Below, one piece after another: positions 51,899-60,714 of a stretch of DNA of 64,000 bases. Every line of letters starts with the position of its first letter. Within the stretch, counting starts at the first letter, position 1. The position numbers and the translations under genes are program-made. Source of the DNA: DATATB01 sp036268995 (lineage in GTDB: Bacteria > Planctomycetota > Planctomycetia > Pirellulales > PNKZ01); assembly GCA_036268995.1 (NCBI GenBank), contig DATATB010000145.1, forward strand, positions 1 through 64,000. Reading direction: 5' to 3'. Below the pieces are notes generated by a model, which saw only the letters and a program-made list of their open reading frames with translations, did not search any database and was not told where the DNA came from.

Positions 51899-52222
51899 TC
51901 AAGCGTTTCCTAGTGATGAGCGAGATAAGAAATCGCGGGGGTTCTGCCTGGCAATCGAAAGCAAAGCGGGTGCCGCAGGGCGGCTCATCGAAGGGCGGGG
52001 AGGCTCATGACGCACCACAAAATCAAGCCGCTAAATGACTTGCGTCCTGCGATTGACGTTGGGATGCATCCCGGCACCGCTTCGCGCGGGCTCGGGACTG
52101 TTGCCCAAACGCCACGCGTCCTGTTGCGGTTGTACCACAGCGCTGCCGGTTAGGCCACAATTCATCTATATCAATGGTGCAAAATCGATTTGCATTCACC
52201 GCCGGCTGAGTGAGAGTTGAGG
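51899..52222. promoter_or_regulatory. Divergent intergenic region of the polysaccharide cluster
   Basis: These 324 bases separate the minus-strand Wzz operon from the plus-strand transferase/deacetylase/glycosyltransferase genes and must hold both promoters. An AT-rich patch (52150-52195; TCTATATCAATGG, AAATCGATTTGC) is the most promoter-like part for the plus strand, but no -35/-10 pair stands out. No gene or strong repeat seen. Confidence 0.5.
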
Positions 52223-53434
52223 ATGATTGTTGAGCGCATCACCAACAGCGATCGGCTTGCCGAGCTCGCGCCGGACTGGAACCGGTTGAGCCGCGGCGTG
52301 CCGTTTCATGGTTGGGAGTGGCTGGCCACGTGGTGGGCGCACTACGGCGGAGAATCCGACTCGCGCCGCCAACAGGCCGAATTGTATACGCTGTGCGTCT
52401 ACGAGCACGGCGATCTGATCGCGGTAGCGCCTTGGTATGTGCAGGCCTTTCCGCTGCACGGCCGCGTCGTGCAGTTTCTCGGATCGGGCCAAGTGTGTAC
52501 CGACTACCAAACCGTGCTCTGCAAGCCGGGCTGGGAATCACGCGTGTCGGCCGAACTGGCCGATTGGCTCTGCGCCCGCGCGGGGCGGCCGGCGGCCGGC
52601 GGCTGGGACCAGTTGGAGCTGGGCGGCGTCGATGCCGGCAACGTGATGATGCGCTCGCTGACGGAAAATCTGGCCCAGCGCGGCGCGCTGGCTCATTGCC
52701 GCGCCGGGCAGCCGTGCTGGCGCGTGAATCTGCCGGGCAGTTGGGAAGAATACACGGCCACGCTCAGCAAGAGCCACCGCAAAGAGCTGCGCGGCTGCCG
52801 CCGCCGCTATTTCGACACCGGGCGCGCCACGCTGCATACCGTGGCCGACAGTGCCGAGCTCGAGTCGAAGATGGCCGTGCTGATCGATCTGCACCAGCGG
52901 CGACGCCGCAGCTTGGGCGACCCAGGCTGCTTCGCCTCGCCACGCTTCACTGCGTTCCACCTGGACGTGGCCGCTCGGCTGCTGGCCCGGGGGCAATTGC
53001 GGCTGCACTGGTTGGAGTTGGACGGTGAGCCGGTGGCCGCCGAGTACCATTTGTACGGCGCCGAAGGCATGATCTACGCCTATCAGTCCGGCATCGAGGT
53101 GGGGGCGCTACAGCACGGGCCGGGCCGGCTGGCCACGATGGCCATTTTACGCGCGGCGATTGCCGACGGCTTTCGCGGCTTTGACCTGTTGCGGGGCGAT
53201 GAACCTTACAAGGCGCATTGGCGGGCGCGGCCGCGGCCGATGGTCGAAATCCGCATGTTTCCCGGTAAACCGGCCGCCCATCTGCGCTATGGCGTACACG
53301 TGGCCGGAGAACTGATGCGCAATTGGATCCATAGCCGCGAAACGAGCGGAAACGTGTGGCTCGACGCCGGCGCCGGCTATCCGGAATTCGGACCGCGGCC
53401 CGACGCCGATCCTTGGGCGGTCGCGAAACCGTAA
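52223..53434 (+). CDS. GNAT/FemAB-like acyl- or aminoacyltransferase (CelD/BioF2-type)
   Basis: This 403-residue protein belongs to the double-GNAT FemAB-like group often found in exopolysaccharide loci. Recognisable parts are WNRLSRGVPFHGWEWLATWW, YVQAFPLHGRVVQFLGSG, YTATLSKSHRKELRGCRRRY (linker before the second fold) and LHWLELDGEPVAAEYHLYG. The exact donor and acceptor are unknown. ATG 52223 was chosen; a TTG at 52217 is possible. It is the first plus-strand gene of the polysaccharide cluster. Confidence 0.75.
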   Translation: MIVERITNSDRLAELAPDWNRLSRGVPFHGWEWLATWWAHYGGESDSRRQQAELYTLCVYEHGDLIAVAPWYVQAFPLHGRVVQFLGSGQVCTDYQTVLCKPGWESRVSAELADWLCARAGRPAAGGWDQLELGGVDAGNVMMRSLTENLAQRGALAHCRAGQPCWRVNLPGSWEEYTATLSKSHRKELRGCRRRYFDTGRATLHTVADSAELESKMAVLIDLHQRRRRSLGDPGCFASPRFTAFHLDVAARLLARGQLRLHWLELDGEPVAAEYHLYGAEGMIYAYQSGIEVGALQHGPGRLATMAILRAAIADGFRGFDLLRGDEPYKAHWRARPRPMVEIRMFPGKPAAHLRYGVHVAGELMRNWIHSRETSGNVWLDAGAGYPEFGPRPDADPWAVAKP

Positions 53435-53445
53435 AAACAACGATG

Positions 53446-53558
53446 AAGGATGAATGCGGGATGATGAATGACGAGATATGATGGCGCCGGCATAAATCGC
53501 CGCCTTGTCACATTCAGCATTCATGGTTCCGCATTCACCATTCGCTTTCGAGGGGTTC
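53446..53558. repeat. Imperfect inverted repeat of GATGAATG/CATTCATC type
   Basis: GGATGAATGCGGGATGATG (53449-53467) and its imperfect reverse complement around 53514-53550 (containing CATTCAGCATTCATGG and CCGCATTCACC) face each other over about 35 bases. The arms are built from GATGAATG-type octamers. The repeat lies directly upstream of the deacetylase start at 53561 and could form a leader hairpin. Confidence 0.7.
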
Positions 53559-53560
53559 TC

Positions 53561-54463
53561 ATGCCGTGGTGGAAGCAGGCGCTTTTGAACCTGTACTACC
53601 AGGCTTCGCGGCCGTATCGGTACTGTTGGCGCCGGTCGCTGGCATCCCGGGGCAGGCTGCCGGTCGTCGTGCTGTTTTATCATCGCGTCGCCGATCGCGA
53701 ATTGAATGAGTGGACTTGCCCCCGGGCCATGTTCCGGCGGCAGATGCTCTGGCTCAAAGAGCACGCCCGGTTTGTCTCGTTGGCCGAGGCGCAGCGCCGC
53801 ATCCGCTCGGGACAAAATCCGCAGTTGTGTGTATCGATCACGTTCGACGACGGTTATGCCGACAACTGCGAGTTTGCGATTCCACTGCTCAAGGAACTGG
53901 ACATTCCGTGCACGTACTTCGTGTCCAGCGGCTACGTGGGCAAGCAAACGCCCTTTCCCCACGACGCAAAAGTCGGCCAGAAGCTGGAACCCAACACCGC
54001 GGCGCAGCTTCGCGAGATGGTGGCCGCAGGCATTGAGATCGGCGCCCATACCCGCACGCATGCCGACTTGGGCCGCATCACCGATCCCGCGCGGATGCGC
54101 GACGAAATCGCCGGCAGCCGCACGGAGTTGGAAAACCTGCTGGGCTCGCGCGTGCGTTATTTTGCTTTTCCCTATGGCCTGCATGCCAACATGAACCAAT
54201 TGGCTTTCCGCACCGCCCGGGAAGTGGGCTACGAAGCGGCGTGCTCGGCCTATGGCGCCTACAACTTTCCTGGCGGGGACGGATTCCATATCCAGCGCGT
54301 GCACGGCGATTCGGAAATGGCGCGGCTGCGCAACTGGGTGTCGCTCGATCCTCGCAAACTGCGCACGGTGCCGTTCATCGACGACGGGCGCAGCGAAACA
54401 CCGCCGGCATGCGCGAGCGCCGACCCGACCCTCGACGGGCGCGAGGCGCAAGCCTCGCACTAA
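53561..54463 (+). CDS. Polysaccharide deacetylase (NodB family)
   Basis: This 300-residue protein is a carbohydrate esterase 4 member: VVLFYHRVADRE, TFDDGYADN (94-102) with the catalytic base and metal Asp pair, HTRTH (163-167) with both metal His, and YFAFPYGLHANMN. It should remove acetyl groups from GlcNAc-containing glycans. ATG 53561 follows GAGGGG; the longer frame runs into the upstream repeat. The C-terminus (after about 285) is low in complexity. No clear signal peptide, so it may act on lipid-linked precursors inside or be exported otherwise. Confidence 0.9.
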   Translation: MPWWKQALLNLYYQASRPYRYCWRRSLASRGRLPVVVLFYHRVADRELNEWTCPRAMFRRQMLWLKEHARFVSLAEAQRRIRSGQNPQLCVSITFDDGYADNCEFAIPLLKELDIPCTYFVSSGYVGKQTPFPHDAKVGQKLEPNTAAQLREMVAAGIEIGAHTRTHADLGRITDPARMRDEIAGSRTELENLLGSRVRYFAFPYGLHANMNQLAFRTAREVGYEAACSAYGAYNFPGGDGFHIQRVHGDSEMARLRNWVSLDPRKLRTVPFIDDGRSETPPACASADPTLDGREAQASH

Positions 54464-54523
54464 GCGCGGCGGCCGTCTCCGTCCGCCCAACATCGAACGA
54501 CGCCATTCATTGGATGCCTACTG

Positions 54524-55768
54524 ATGCGTTTCTTGTTTCCTCGCCATCGACTGTTGCCGCATCCGGCCGACCGAGGGCCGCTGCGCGTGATGTTCGTGAT
54601 CACGAACATGCCGGTCGGCGGCGCGGAAACGCTGCTGGTGAACCTCGTGCGGCGGCTGGATCGCAGCCGCTTTGCACCCGAACTCTGCTGCCTGAAATAC
54701 TTCGGCCCGCTGGGCGAAGTGCTGGCCGCCGAAGTGCCGGCCTTCGAAGGCTTGATCGCGCATAAATACGACGTCTCCGTGCTCGGCCGGCTGACGCGCC
54801 TCATGAAGCAGCGGGCCATCGATGCCGTGGTCACGGTCGGCACCGGCGGAGACAAGATGTTCTGGGGACGGCTGGCGGCCCGGGCCGCGGGCGTGCCAGT
54901 GATTCTATCCGCCCTGCATTCGACGGGCTTGCCCGACCACGTGGAACGGCTGAATCGGTTGCTGGCCCCGATCACCGACGGTTTTATCGGCGTGGCCGCG
55001 GCGCATGGCGAGTATCTGGCCCGAGCGGAAGGCTGTCCGCCGTCGAAGGTGTTCGTGATTCCCAACGGCGTGGACACCGAGCGATTTTCACCTTGCGAGC
55101 CCGATGCGAATCTGCGGCAATCGCTCGGCCTGGTGCCGCACCAGCCTGTGGCCGCGATCGTTGCCGCGCTGCGGCCGGAAAAGAACCACGAGTTGTTTTT
55201 GCGCGCGGCCGCCCGGATCGCGAGCGACCGGCCGGAGGCCCGCTTTCTGATCATCGGCGACGGGCCGCGCCGCGGCGAATTGGAGCGGCTGACCGCCGAA
55301 CTCGGGATTGAGCGGAATGTGCTCTTCTTGGGCACGCGCAGCGACGTGCAGCAGATTCTGTCGTTGGCCAGCGTGCTGGTGCTCAGCTCGCACATGGAAG
55401 CCAACCCGGTCTCGATTCTCGAAGCCCTGGCTTGTGCCAGGCCCGTCGTGGCCACGCGTGTCGGCTCGATTGCCGAGAGCGTCGAGCATGGCGTCTGCGG
55501 CTACCTCGTGACGCCCGGCGACGAAGTCGAGTTGGCGGCGCGCGTCGACGAACTGCTCGGGCAACCCGAGCTGACGCGCCGCATGGGGCAAGCCGGGCGC
55601 GAGCGGGTCGTCCGCAATGGGTCGCTCGAGCGGATGGTCGAGGGGTACCAGGATCTCATCGAGGGCATCTACTCGGCCAAATGCTCCGGGCCGCCGAACG
55701 AACGGGCTTCGCGCGCCTCCGCGCCCTTGGCGATGAGCGCGCCCGTGCCGCCGGCAGGAAAATCCTAA
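54524..55768 (+). CDS. Glycosyltransferase family 4 (GT-B)
   Basis: This 414-residue protein is a GT4-type retaining glycosyltransferase: LRVMFVITNMPVGGAETLLVNLVRRL at the N-terminal Rossmann domain, VFVIPNGVDTERFSP at the domain hinge, RPEKNHELFLRAAARI, FLIIGDGPRRGELERL and the EX7E motif within EANPVSILEALACARPVVAT. It adds a nucleotide-sugar-derived residue to the growing polysaccharide. It follows the deacetylase by 60 bases on the same strand. The last 35 residues are Ala/Pro/Ser-rich without homology. Confidence 0.9.
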   Translation: MRFLFPRHRLLPHPADRGPLRVMFVITNMPVGGAETLLVNLVRRLDRSRFAPELCCLKYFGPLGEVLAAEVPAFEGLIAHKYDVSVLGRLTRLMKQRAIDAVVTVGTGGDKMFWGRLAARAAGVPVILSALHSTGLPDHVERLNRLLAPITDGFIGVAAAHGEYLARAEGCPPSKVFVIPNGVDTERFSPCEPDANLRQSLGLVPHQPVAAIVAALRPEKNHELFLRAAARIASDRPEARFLIIGDGPRRGELERLTAELGIERNVLFLGTRSDVQQILSLASVLVLSSHMEANPVSILEALACARPVVATRVGSIAESVEHGVCGYLVTPGDEVELAARVDELLGQPELTRRMGQAGRERVVRNGSLERMVEGYQDLIEGIYSAKCSGPPNERASRASAPLAMSAPVPPAGKS

Positions 55769-55821
55769 CCGCACGTGCATGTCGCTATCGCGACGTACGA
55801 CGCCGAGCAGCGGCACACCGT

Positions 55822-55851
55822 TTGTAGTTCGGTGTTTCGCGTGACTACAAT
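55822..55851 (+). promoter_or_regulatory. Candidate promoter of the sulfatase gene
   Basis: TTGTAG (55822-55827) and TACAAT (55846-55851) are 18 bases apart, giving good -35 and -10 matches 50 bases before the start codon at 55903. This would let the sulfatase be transcribed separately from the GT4 gene. Confidence 0.4.
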
Positions 55852-55902
55852 GGGCCTCGTGAGCCAGACAGATATCACGCGTCGAGGCGGGGGTCTATCG
55901 AT

Positions 55903-57342
55903 ATGCGAAGAATAGTTCCCCAGATCAACGGATTCTCAAGGCTCAAGCTTGTGGGGCTTGCCGTCGTGCTGCTGCTTCTGCCGGCAGCGCTGCGCGCAGC
56001 CGACCCGCCGGCAACGAAAATGAATGTCCTGCTGATCATGGCGGACGATCTGCGCGACTTCGGCGGCGCATTCACTCGCGACGTGGTGAAGATGCCGAAC
56101 CTTGACCGGCTGCGGGCACGCGGCACGACCTTCGAGCGGGCCTACGTGCAGTATCCAGTATGCAACCCCAGCCGCAGCTCGATGCTCAGCGGACTACGCG
56201 CGGAGCAGACCGGCGTCGTCAGCAATACCGAGCGTTTGCGGCAACGCATGCCGGATGTGGTCACGCTGCCGCAACTCTGTAAAGAGCAAGGTTGGCAGAC
56301 CGCGGCCTTCGGCAAAATCTTCCATCTCGGCGGTGGTAGAGACGTGATGGCCAGGCAACAGTGGATGGATGTGGGACCGTCGTGGCAGGAAGCCCGGGCG
56401 TTCGACGCCACGGTGCTCGGTCAAAAAATGATCGAAGGCCGCAATGTGACCGATGGTCAATTGACATGGTGCCGATGGGGCGCGGCGGATGGCACGGACG
56501 ACGACCAGGCTGACGGTCAGATCGCGGCGGCCACGGTCGCGATGATCGAGAAGTCCAGCGACCGACCCTGGTTCATCGGCTGCGGATTCATGAAGCCGCA
56601 TGATCCCTTCATTGCGCCCAAGAAGTATTTCGATTTGTACCCGCCCGCGGCATTGCAACTTTGGCGAGATCCCACCGACATCTCCCGCGCGCCTGCCAAG
56701 GCGGTGTCCTTTGGCGACCTCGGCAAGGCCTTTGCGAAATTCACGGACCGCGAATGGCGCGAGTTGTTTCGCGCTTACTGCGCCGCGACGAGCTTCATGG
56801 ATGCGCAGCTCGGTCGCGTGCTCGACGCGCTCGACAAGCACCATCTCTGGGACAAAACCATCGTCATCTTCGTCGGCGACCACGGCTATCACACCGGCGA
56901 GCGTCTGTGGTGGAACAAGAACACGCTGTTCGAGCGATCGTGCCGCGCGCCGCTGGTCATCGCAGCGCCCGGCATGAAGGGCGGGCAGGTGAGTCGCTCG
57001 CTGGTCGAATTCATCGACCTGTATCCGACCATTGTCGAGCTTTGCCAACTCACCCCGCCGCACACGCTCTCCGGTCAGAGTTTGACGCCGATCCTCGCCG
57101 ACCCCGCCGCGACGATCAAAGACTCGGCCTTCACGCTCGTCACGCGCGGCCCGAAACTGCACGCACAAAGCGTGCGCACCAGCCGCTGGCGATTGACGCA
57201 ATGGAGCGACGGGTCACGGGAGCTATACGATCATGACCGTGATCCCGAAGAGAATTACAACGTGGCGAAAGCCAATCCCGCCGTGGTCGAAGAGCTCGCC
57301 GCTCGGCTAAAAACGCTGCCGCCTTATCCGGCGACGCCGTGA
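55903..57342 (+). CDS. Secreted sulfatase (iduronate-2-sulfatase-like, FGly type)
   Basis: This 479-residue protein has a signal peptide (LKLVGLAVVLLLLPAALRA), then the sulfatase fold: NVLLIMADDLRDFGG with metal Asp48/Asp49, CNPSRSSMLSG with Cys87 as the residue to be converted to formylglycine, FGKIFHLGG, CGFMKPHDPF and IFVGDHGYHTGERLWWNKN. The order is that of iduronate-2-sulfatase-type enzymes (S1 family). It should cleave sulfate esters from sulfated glycans in the periplasm. ATG 55903 follows GAGGCGGGGG. The needed FGly-generating enzyme is not in the window. Confidence 0.93.
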   Translation: MRRIVPQINGFSRLKLVGLAVVLLLLPAALRAADPPATKMNVLLIMADDLRDFGGAFTRDVVKMPNLDRLRARGTTFERAYVQYPVCNPSRSSMLSGLRAEQTGVVSNTERLRQRMPDVVTLPQLCKEQGWQTAAFGKIFHLGGGRDVMARQQWMDVGPSWQEARAFDATVLGQKMIEGRNVTDGQLTWCRWGAADGTDDDQADGQIAAATVAMIEKSSDRPWFIGCGFMKPHDPFIAPKKYFDLYPPAALQLWRDPTDISRAPAKAVSFGDLGKAFAKFTDREWRELFRAYCAATSFMDAQLGRVLDALDKHHLWDKTIVIFVGDHGYHTGERLWWNKNTLFERSCRAPLVIAAPGMKGGQVSRSLVEFIDLYPTIVELCQLTPPHTLSGQSLTPILADPAATIKDSAFTLVTRGPKLHAQSVRTSRWRLTQWSDGSRELYDHDRDPEENYNVAKANPAVVEELAARLKTLPPYPATP

Positions 57343-57369
57343 AGCACGGCTTCAAGCACACGCTTCGCT

Positions 57370-57390
57370 GCCCGGCTCGGCTCGCCGGGC
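57370..57390. terminator. Hairpin between convergent sulfatase and response-regulator genes
   Basis: GCCCGGC (57370-57376) pairs with GCCGGGC (57384-57390) over a seven-base loop, in the 76-base gap between convergent stops. No T-run; a bidirectional terminator is plausible. Confidence 0.4.
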
Positions 57391-57418
57391 CTGCGGGAAG
57401 GGCAATCGGCACCCGGGC

Positions 57419-58135
57419 TCACGCTTCGGTTTCGGCCTTGGAGACGAAGCGATAGCCGGCTCCGCGAACGGAAAGAAAATGTCGCGGCTGGGCCGGGTCG
57501 ACTTCGAAAAACTTGCGCAGCTGCATGATGAAGTTGTCGACGGTCCGCGTGGTGGGCGTGCTGGCCATGCCCCAGACCTGATCGAGCAATTGGGCCCGGC
57601 TGACGACCAGGCCTTCGTTTTCGATGAAATACCGCAGCAGCTTGATTTGCGTGTGCGTGAGCTTCAGCGGCTGGCCGTCCACCGTGACTTCAAACGTGTC
57701 GAAGTTGATCTTGGCGTTATCGAACTCGTATTCGTGAACCACCCGCTCGGGCGGCGCGGCCGAACGCCCGCGACGGCCCAGCAGATTGCGGACGCGGCTC
57801 AATAGCTCTTCCAGGTCGAATGGCTTTTGCAGGTATTGATCGGCGCCCACGTCGAAGCCACGGATGCGATCTTCGGGCAGCGTCCTCGCGCTGAGGATCA
57901 GCACGGGTATGTCCAGCCCATGTTCACGTAGCGACTGGCAGACCGCATAGCCGCTCATGCCGGGCAGCATCAGGTCGAGCACCAGCATATCGAAGCCGGC
58001 CGGATCTTCTTCGATAGCCTTGAGCGCGGCGGGGCCGTCGCCGGCCACGGTCACCTCAAACCCCTCGGCTTCGAGGTTGTACTTGATGCCAAAGGCCAGA
58101 TGCTGCTCGTCTTCGACCAGGAGGATGTGCTTCAT
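57419..58135 (-). CDS. OmpR/PhoB-family response regulator
   Basis: This 238-residue protein has a receiver domain (KHILLVEDEQHLAFGIKYNL; phosphoacceptor Asp54 in MLVLDLMLPGMSG; Lys in QKPFDLEELL) and a C-terminal winged-helix DNA-binding domain (LTHTQIKLLRYFIENEGLVVSRAQLLDQVWG, TRTVDNFIMQLRKFF). ATG 58135 overlaps the histidine kinase stop by four bases (ATGA), so the two are co-translated, kinase first. The target genes are unknown. Confidence 0.95.
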   Translation of the reverse strand: MKHILLVEDEQHLAFGIKYNLEAEGFEVTVAGDGPAALKAIEEDPAGFDMLVLDLMLPGMSGYAVCQSLREHGLDIPVLILSARTLPEDRIRGFDVGADQYLQKPFDLEELLSRVRNLLGRRGRSAAPPERVVHEYEFDNAKINFDTFEVTVDGQPLKLTHTQIKLLRYFIENEGLVVSRAQLLDQVWGMASTPTTRTVDNFIMQLRKFFEVDPAQPRHFLSVRGAGYRFVSKAETEA

Positions 58136-59091
58136 GCGATGGGACTGCTGGCGGCGGGCGCCTGCGGTTCGGAGCTGGGCACGGCGATCACCGGCCCGGC
58201 CGGCAGTTGCACTTCGAACACGGTGCCGGGCCCCGTCGCCTGGCTGCGGACCGAAATCGAGCCGCGCATCCGCTTGACCAGCGTGCGCACGATGAACAGG
58301 CCCAGCCCCGTGCCGGGCTTGGAGCGTTCCAGCTCGGTGCCGACGCGTACGAATCGTCCGAAGATTTTGCGACGCAGCTTGGTGGGAATGCCCGGCCCGT
58401 TGTCGGCGATGCGCACCACGACCTGCCCGCGCCCGTCGAGCCAACTCTCGATCTCGACGCGCGGGGCATCGCCCGAGTACTTGATCGCGTTGTCGATCAG
58501 GTTGCGAAAGATCATTTCGATATCGATGGGCCGGCCGCGGACGCTGGCCGGCTCCAACTTCAGCGAGACGACGTCTTCAGTCACGCGGTGGCGCTGGCAG
58601 GCGGTGCTGGCGCAGGCTTCCAGCATCTCGCTGAGCAGCACGCTCGCGCCCTCTTCGGCGCTGGCTTCCTGCTCGACGCGGGCCGCGTCCAGCAGATGAT
58701 TGATCAGCGAATCCAGCCGCTCGACGTCCTCAAGCATGTAGCGGAAGAAGTCGGCCTGCTGCCCTTCGGTCACGTTGCGGCGCGTGAGCGTTTGCAGATA
58801 GAGCTTGAGCGAAGCCAACGGGCTTTTGAGCTCGTGGGTCACGCTATCGATAAAGTTCGCCTGCCGCTGGTTGAGATTGATCTCTTTGACGCTGAGTGAC
58901 AGGTACAGCACGACGCCCACCAGCACGAGCACGAGAAACGTCGTGCCCACGGCCAGCACGCCCCACCAGTAGCGAGCGAAGTGCGAAGCCGCGGCCGCCA
59001 GCAGCACCCAGCCAATGATCAGCGCCACTAGCAGCGCGATCATCACCGCACCGAGCGTGATAGGCCAACTTAGCGAGCGACGATGTGCCAT
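58132..59091 (-). CDS. Sensor histidine kinase
   Basis: This 319-residue inner-membrane kinase has two helices (about 15-36 and 43-65) with almost no periplasmic loop, then a HisKA domain with IDSVTHELKSPLASL (His86), and a HATPase domain with NLIDNAIKYS (N box), IADNGPGIP (G1) and GTGLGLFIV (G2). The short outside part suggests it senses membrane state or a partner protein rather than a bound ligand. ATG 59091 was preferred over a TTG one codon earlier. R1 copy B lies just upstream. Confidence 0.93.
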   Translation of the reverse strand: MAHRRSLSWPITLGAVMIALLVALIIGWVLLAAAASHFARYWWGVLAVGTTFLVLVLVGVVLYLSLSVKEINLNQRQANFIDSVTHELKSPLASLKLYLQTLTRRNVTEGQQADFFRYMLEDVERLDSLINHLLDAARVEQEASAEEGASVLLSEMLEACASTACQRHRVTEDVVSLKLEPASVRGRPIDIEMIFRNLIDNAIKYSGDAPRVEIESWLDGRGQVVVRIADNGPGIPTKLRRKIFGRFVRVGTELERSKPGTGLGLFIVRTLVKRMRGSISVRSQATGPGTVFEVQLPAGPVIAVPSSEPQAPAASSPIA

Positions 59092-59119
59092 CAAAGCGGC
59101 TGAATGTGCTGGAGCCTGG

Positions 59120-59217
59120 GGTCGATCGAAAAATAACTTCCCGCTTTTTCCCGGCCCTCACCCTACCCTCTCCCGGCAGGGAAGAGGGGTTGTCGAGAAG
59201 TTATTTTTCGGTCGATC
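59120..59217. repeat. Palindromic intergenic repeat, family R1 copy B
   Basis: GATCGAAAAATAACTTC (59124-59140) pairs with GAAGTTATTTTTCGGTC (59197-59213), with an inner hairpin CCTCTCCCGGCAGGGAAGAGG in between. Aligned with copy A (7798-7888), arms, inner hairpin and spacing are all conserved. It separates the histidine kinase start from the propeller gene stop at 59219. Confidence 0.85.
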
Positions 59218-59218
59218 C

Positions 59219-60499
59219 CTAGCGGGCCGCCTGGCCTTCGGCGGCCGGACCAATGCAATACAAGTGGTGATCCGCCCGAATGAACAAGTGCCCGTCGCTG
59301 GCGGCCGGCGAGGCATAACAGCTCTCGCCCAATTCGTTTTCCGCCACTAGGTCAAAGTGCGGGCCAGGTTTGATGATCTTCGTGACGCCGTCGTCGGAGA
59401 GGAAATAAGCCAACCCGCCGGCCGAAATCAGCGAGGCGCTGTAATGCCGGCCGATCCGCTGCTTCCATTGCCGCTGGCCGTCGGCGGCCGCGTAGCAACT
59501 GGCAATGCCGTTGTCGGCCACGACCAAGAAGTAATCGCCGATCACGACCGGGCTGGGCACATACGACGTGTTTTCGGTCGTGCGCCAAACCACGGCGCTA
59601 TCGGTGACATTGCCCCGGCCATTCGGCCGCAGGGCCAGGATATGATGTTCCGGAAATCCGGCGGTGAGAAACACCAGCTTACCGTTATCGACCATCGAGG
59701 CCACGAACTGCTCGGTCGGGCCGTCCATCGTCCAGATCGGCGCGCCGGTGCGTGGATCGTAGGCGCCCACCGACTTGCTGCCCGAGAGAATCATCTGCGG
59801 CTGGCCGTCGATTGTGCGGATGATGGGCGTGCAGTAGCTGCGAGTTTTGTTTTCGCGCGGCGTTTTCCAAATCTCCTTGCCCGTGGCTCGATCCAGGGCC
59901 ACGAGATAGGCGTCGCCATCGTGGTCGCCGTTGATAATCAACGTGTCTTCGTACACGATCGGCGAGCTGCAATAGCCGTGGACGCTGGAGAACACGCCAG
60001 GATGCTCGAGCCACAGTTGCCGGCCGGCGAAATCGTAGGCCGCGATCATCATCTTGTTCACGTCCAGGAACGAGACGTAGACGCGCTGGCCGTCGGTGGC
60101 CGGCGTGCTCGAGGCGAAGCTGTTGAGCGAATGCTTTTTTTCCAGCGGGGCTTTGAACACGGTGCGCTGCCAGAGCGTGCGGCCCGTGTTGCGGTCGAGG
60201 CACACGAGCACCCGCTCGGTGGTATCGCCGATGCACGAGATAAGGAACACGCGGTCGTGCCACACGATGGGCGAGGCGTGCCCGAGGCCGGGGATCGCGG
60301 TCTTCCAGGCGATGTTTTCCGAGCCACTCCAGCGTGTGGGGATGCCGGCTTCGTGGCTCGACCCATCGCCGCGTGGTCCCCGCCAGCAGGGCCAGTCCTC
60401 GCCGCGGGCCAGAGATGCGGCACAGATCAGTGCCAACAGTCCCGCCGCCGTGGGCGCTAGGGCTTTGAAATGACTGACGCGGAGTAAAAACCGTCGCAT
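59219..60499 (-). CDS. Secreted PQQ-like beta-propeller protein
   Basis: This 426-residue protein has a signal peptide (FKALAPTAAGLLALICAASLA) and then WPCWRGPRGDGSS, the typical start of planctomycete PQQ-like outer-membrane-protein-BamB-type propellers. Repeated blades include WKTAIPGLGHASPIVWHDRVF, LVCLDRNTGRTLWQR and LVALDRATGKEIWKT. Such proteins are thought to be periplasmic scaffolds, though the exact role is unknown. ATG 60499 gives the signal peptide; the frame to 60604 adds a non-homologous stretch. It is on the same strand as the two-component genes but upstream of them. Confidence 0.85.
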   Translation of the reverse strand: MRRFLLRVSHFKALAPTAAGLLALICAASLARGEDWPCWRGPRGDGSSHEAGIPTRWSGSENIAWKTAIPGLGHASPIVWHDRVFLISCIGDTTERVLVCLDRNTGRTLWQRTVFKAPLEKKHSLNSFASSTPATDGQRVYVSFLDVNKMMIAAYDFAGRQLWLEHPGVFSSVHGYCSSPIVYEDTLIINGDHDGDAYLVALDRATGKEIWKTPRENKTRSYCTPIIRTIDGQPQMILSGSKSVGAYDPRTGAPIWTMDGPTEQFVASMVDNGKLVFLTAGFPEHHILALRPNGRGNVTDSAVVWRTTENTSYVPSPVVIGDYFLVVADNGIASCYAAADGQRQWKQRIGRHYSASLISAGGLAYFLSDDGVTKIIKPGPHFDLVAENELGESCYASPAASDGHLFIRADHHLYCIGPAAEGQAAR

Positions 60500-60714
60500 C
60501 TGGGGGTGAATCCAATCGATTGCTGGGAAAGTAGCTGCCATCTGATAGCTAACCGCACGGCGGCTGGGCCGGTCAAGTACAAAACTCGATCCAAGTATAA
60601 ACACTTCGATGCCGATATGAGAGGCCGGAGAAAGCTGTAAGCCGCCGCGGCTGGACGATTCGTCCGGGCGAAAACGCGGGCTGGGGCGTAAACCTATTCG
60701 AGGGCTGGGCCGTT

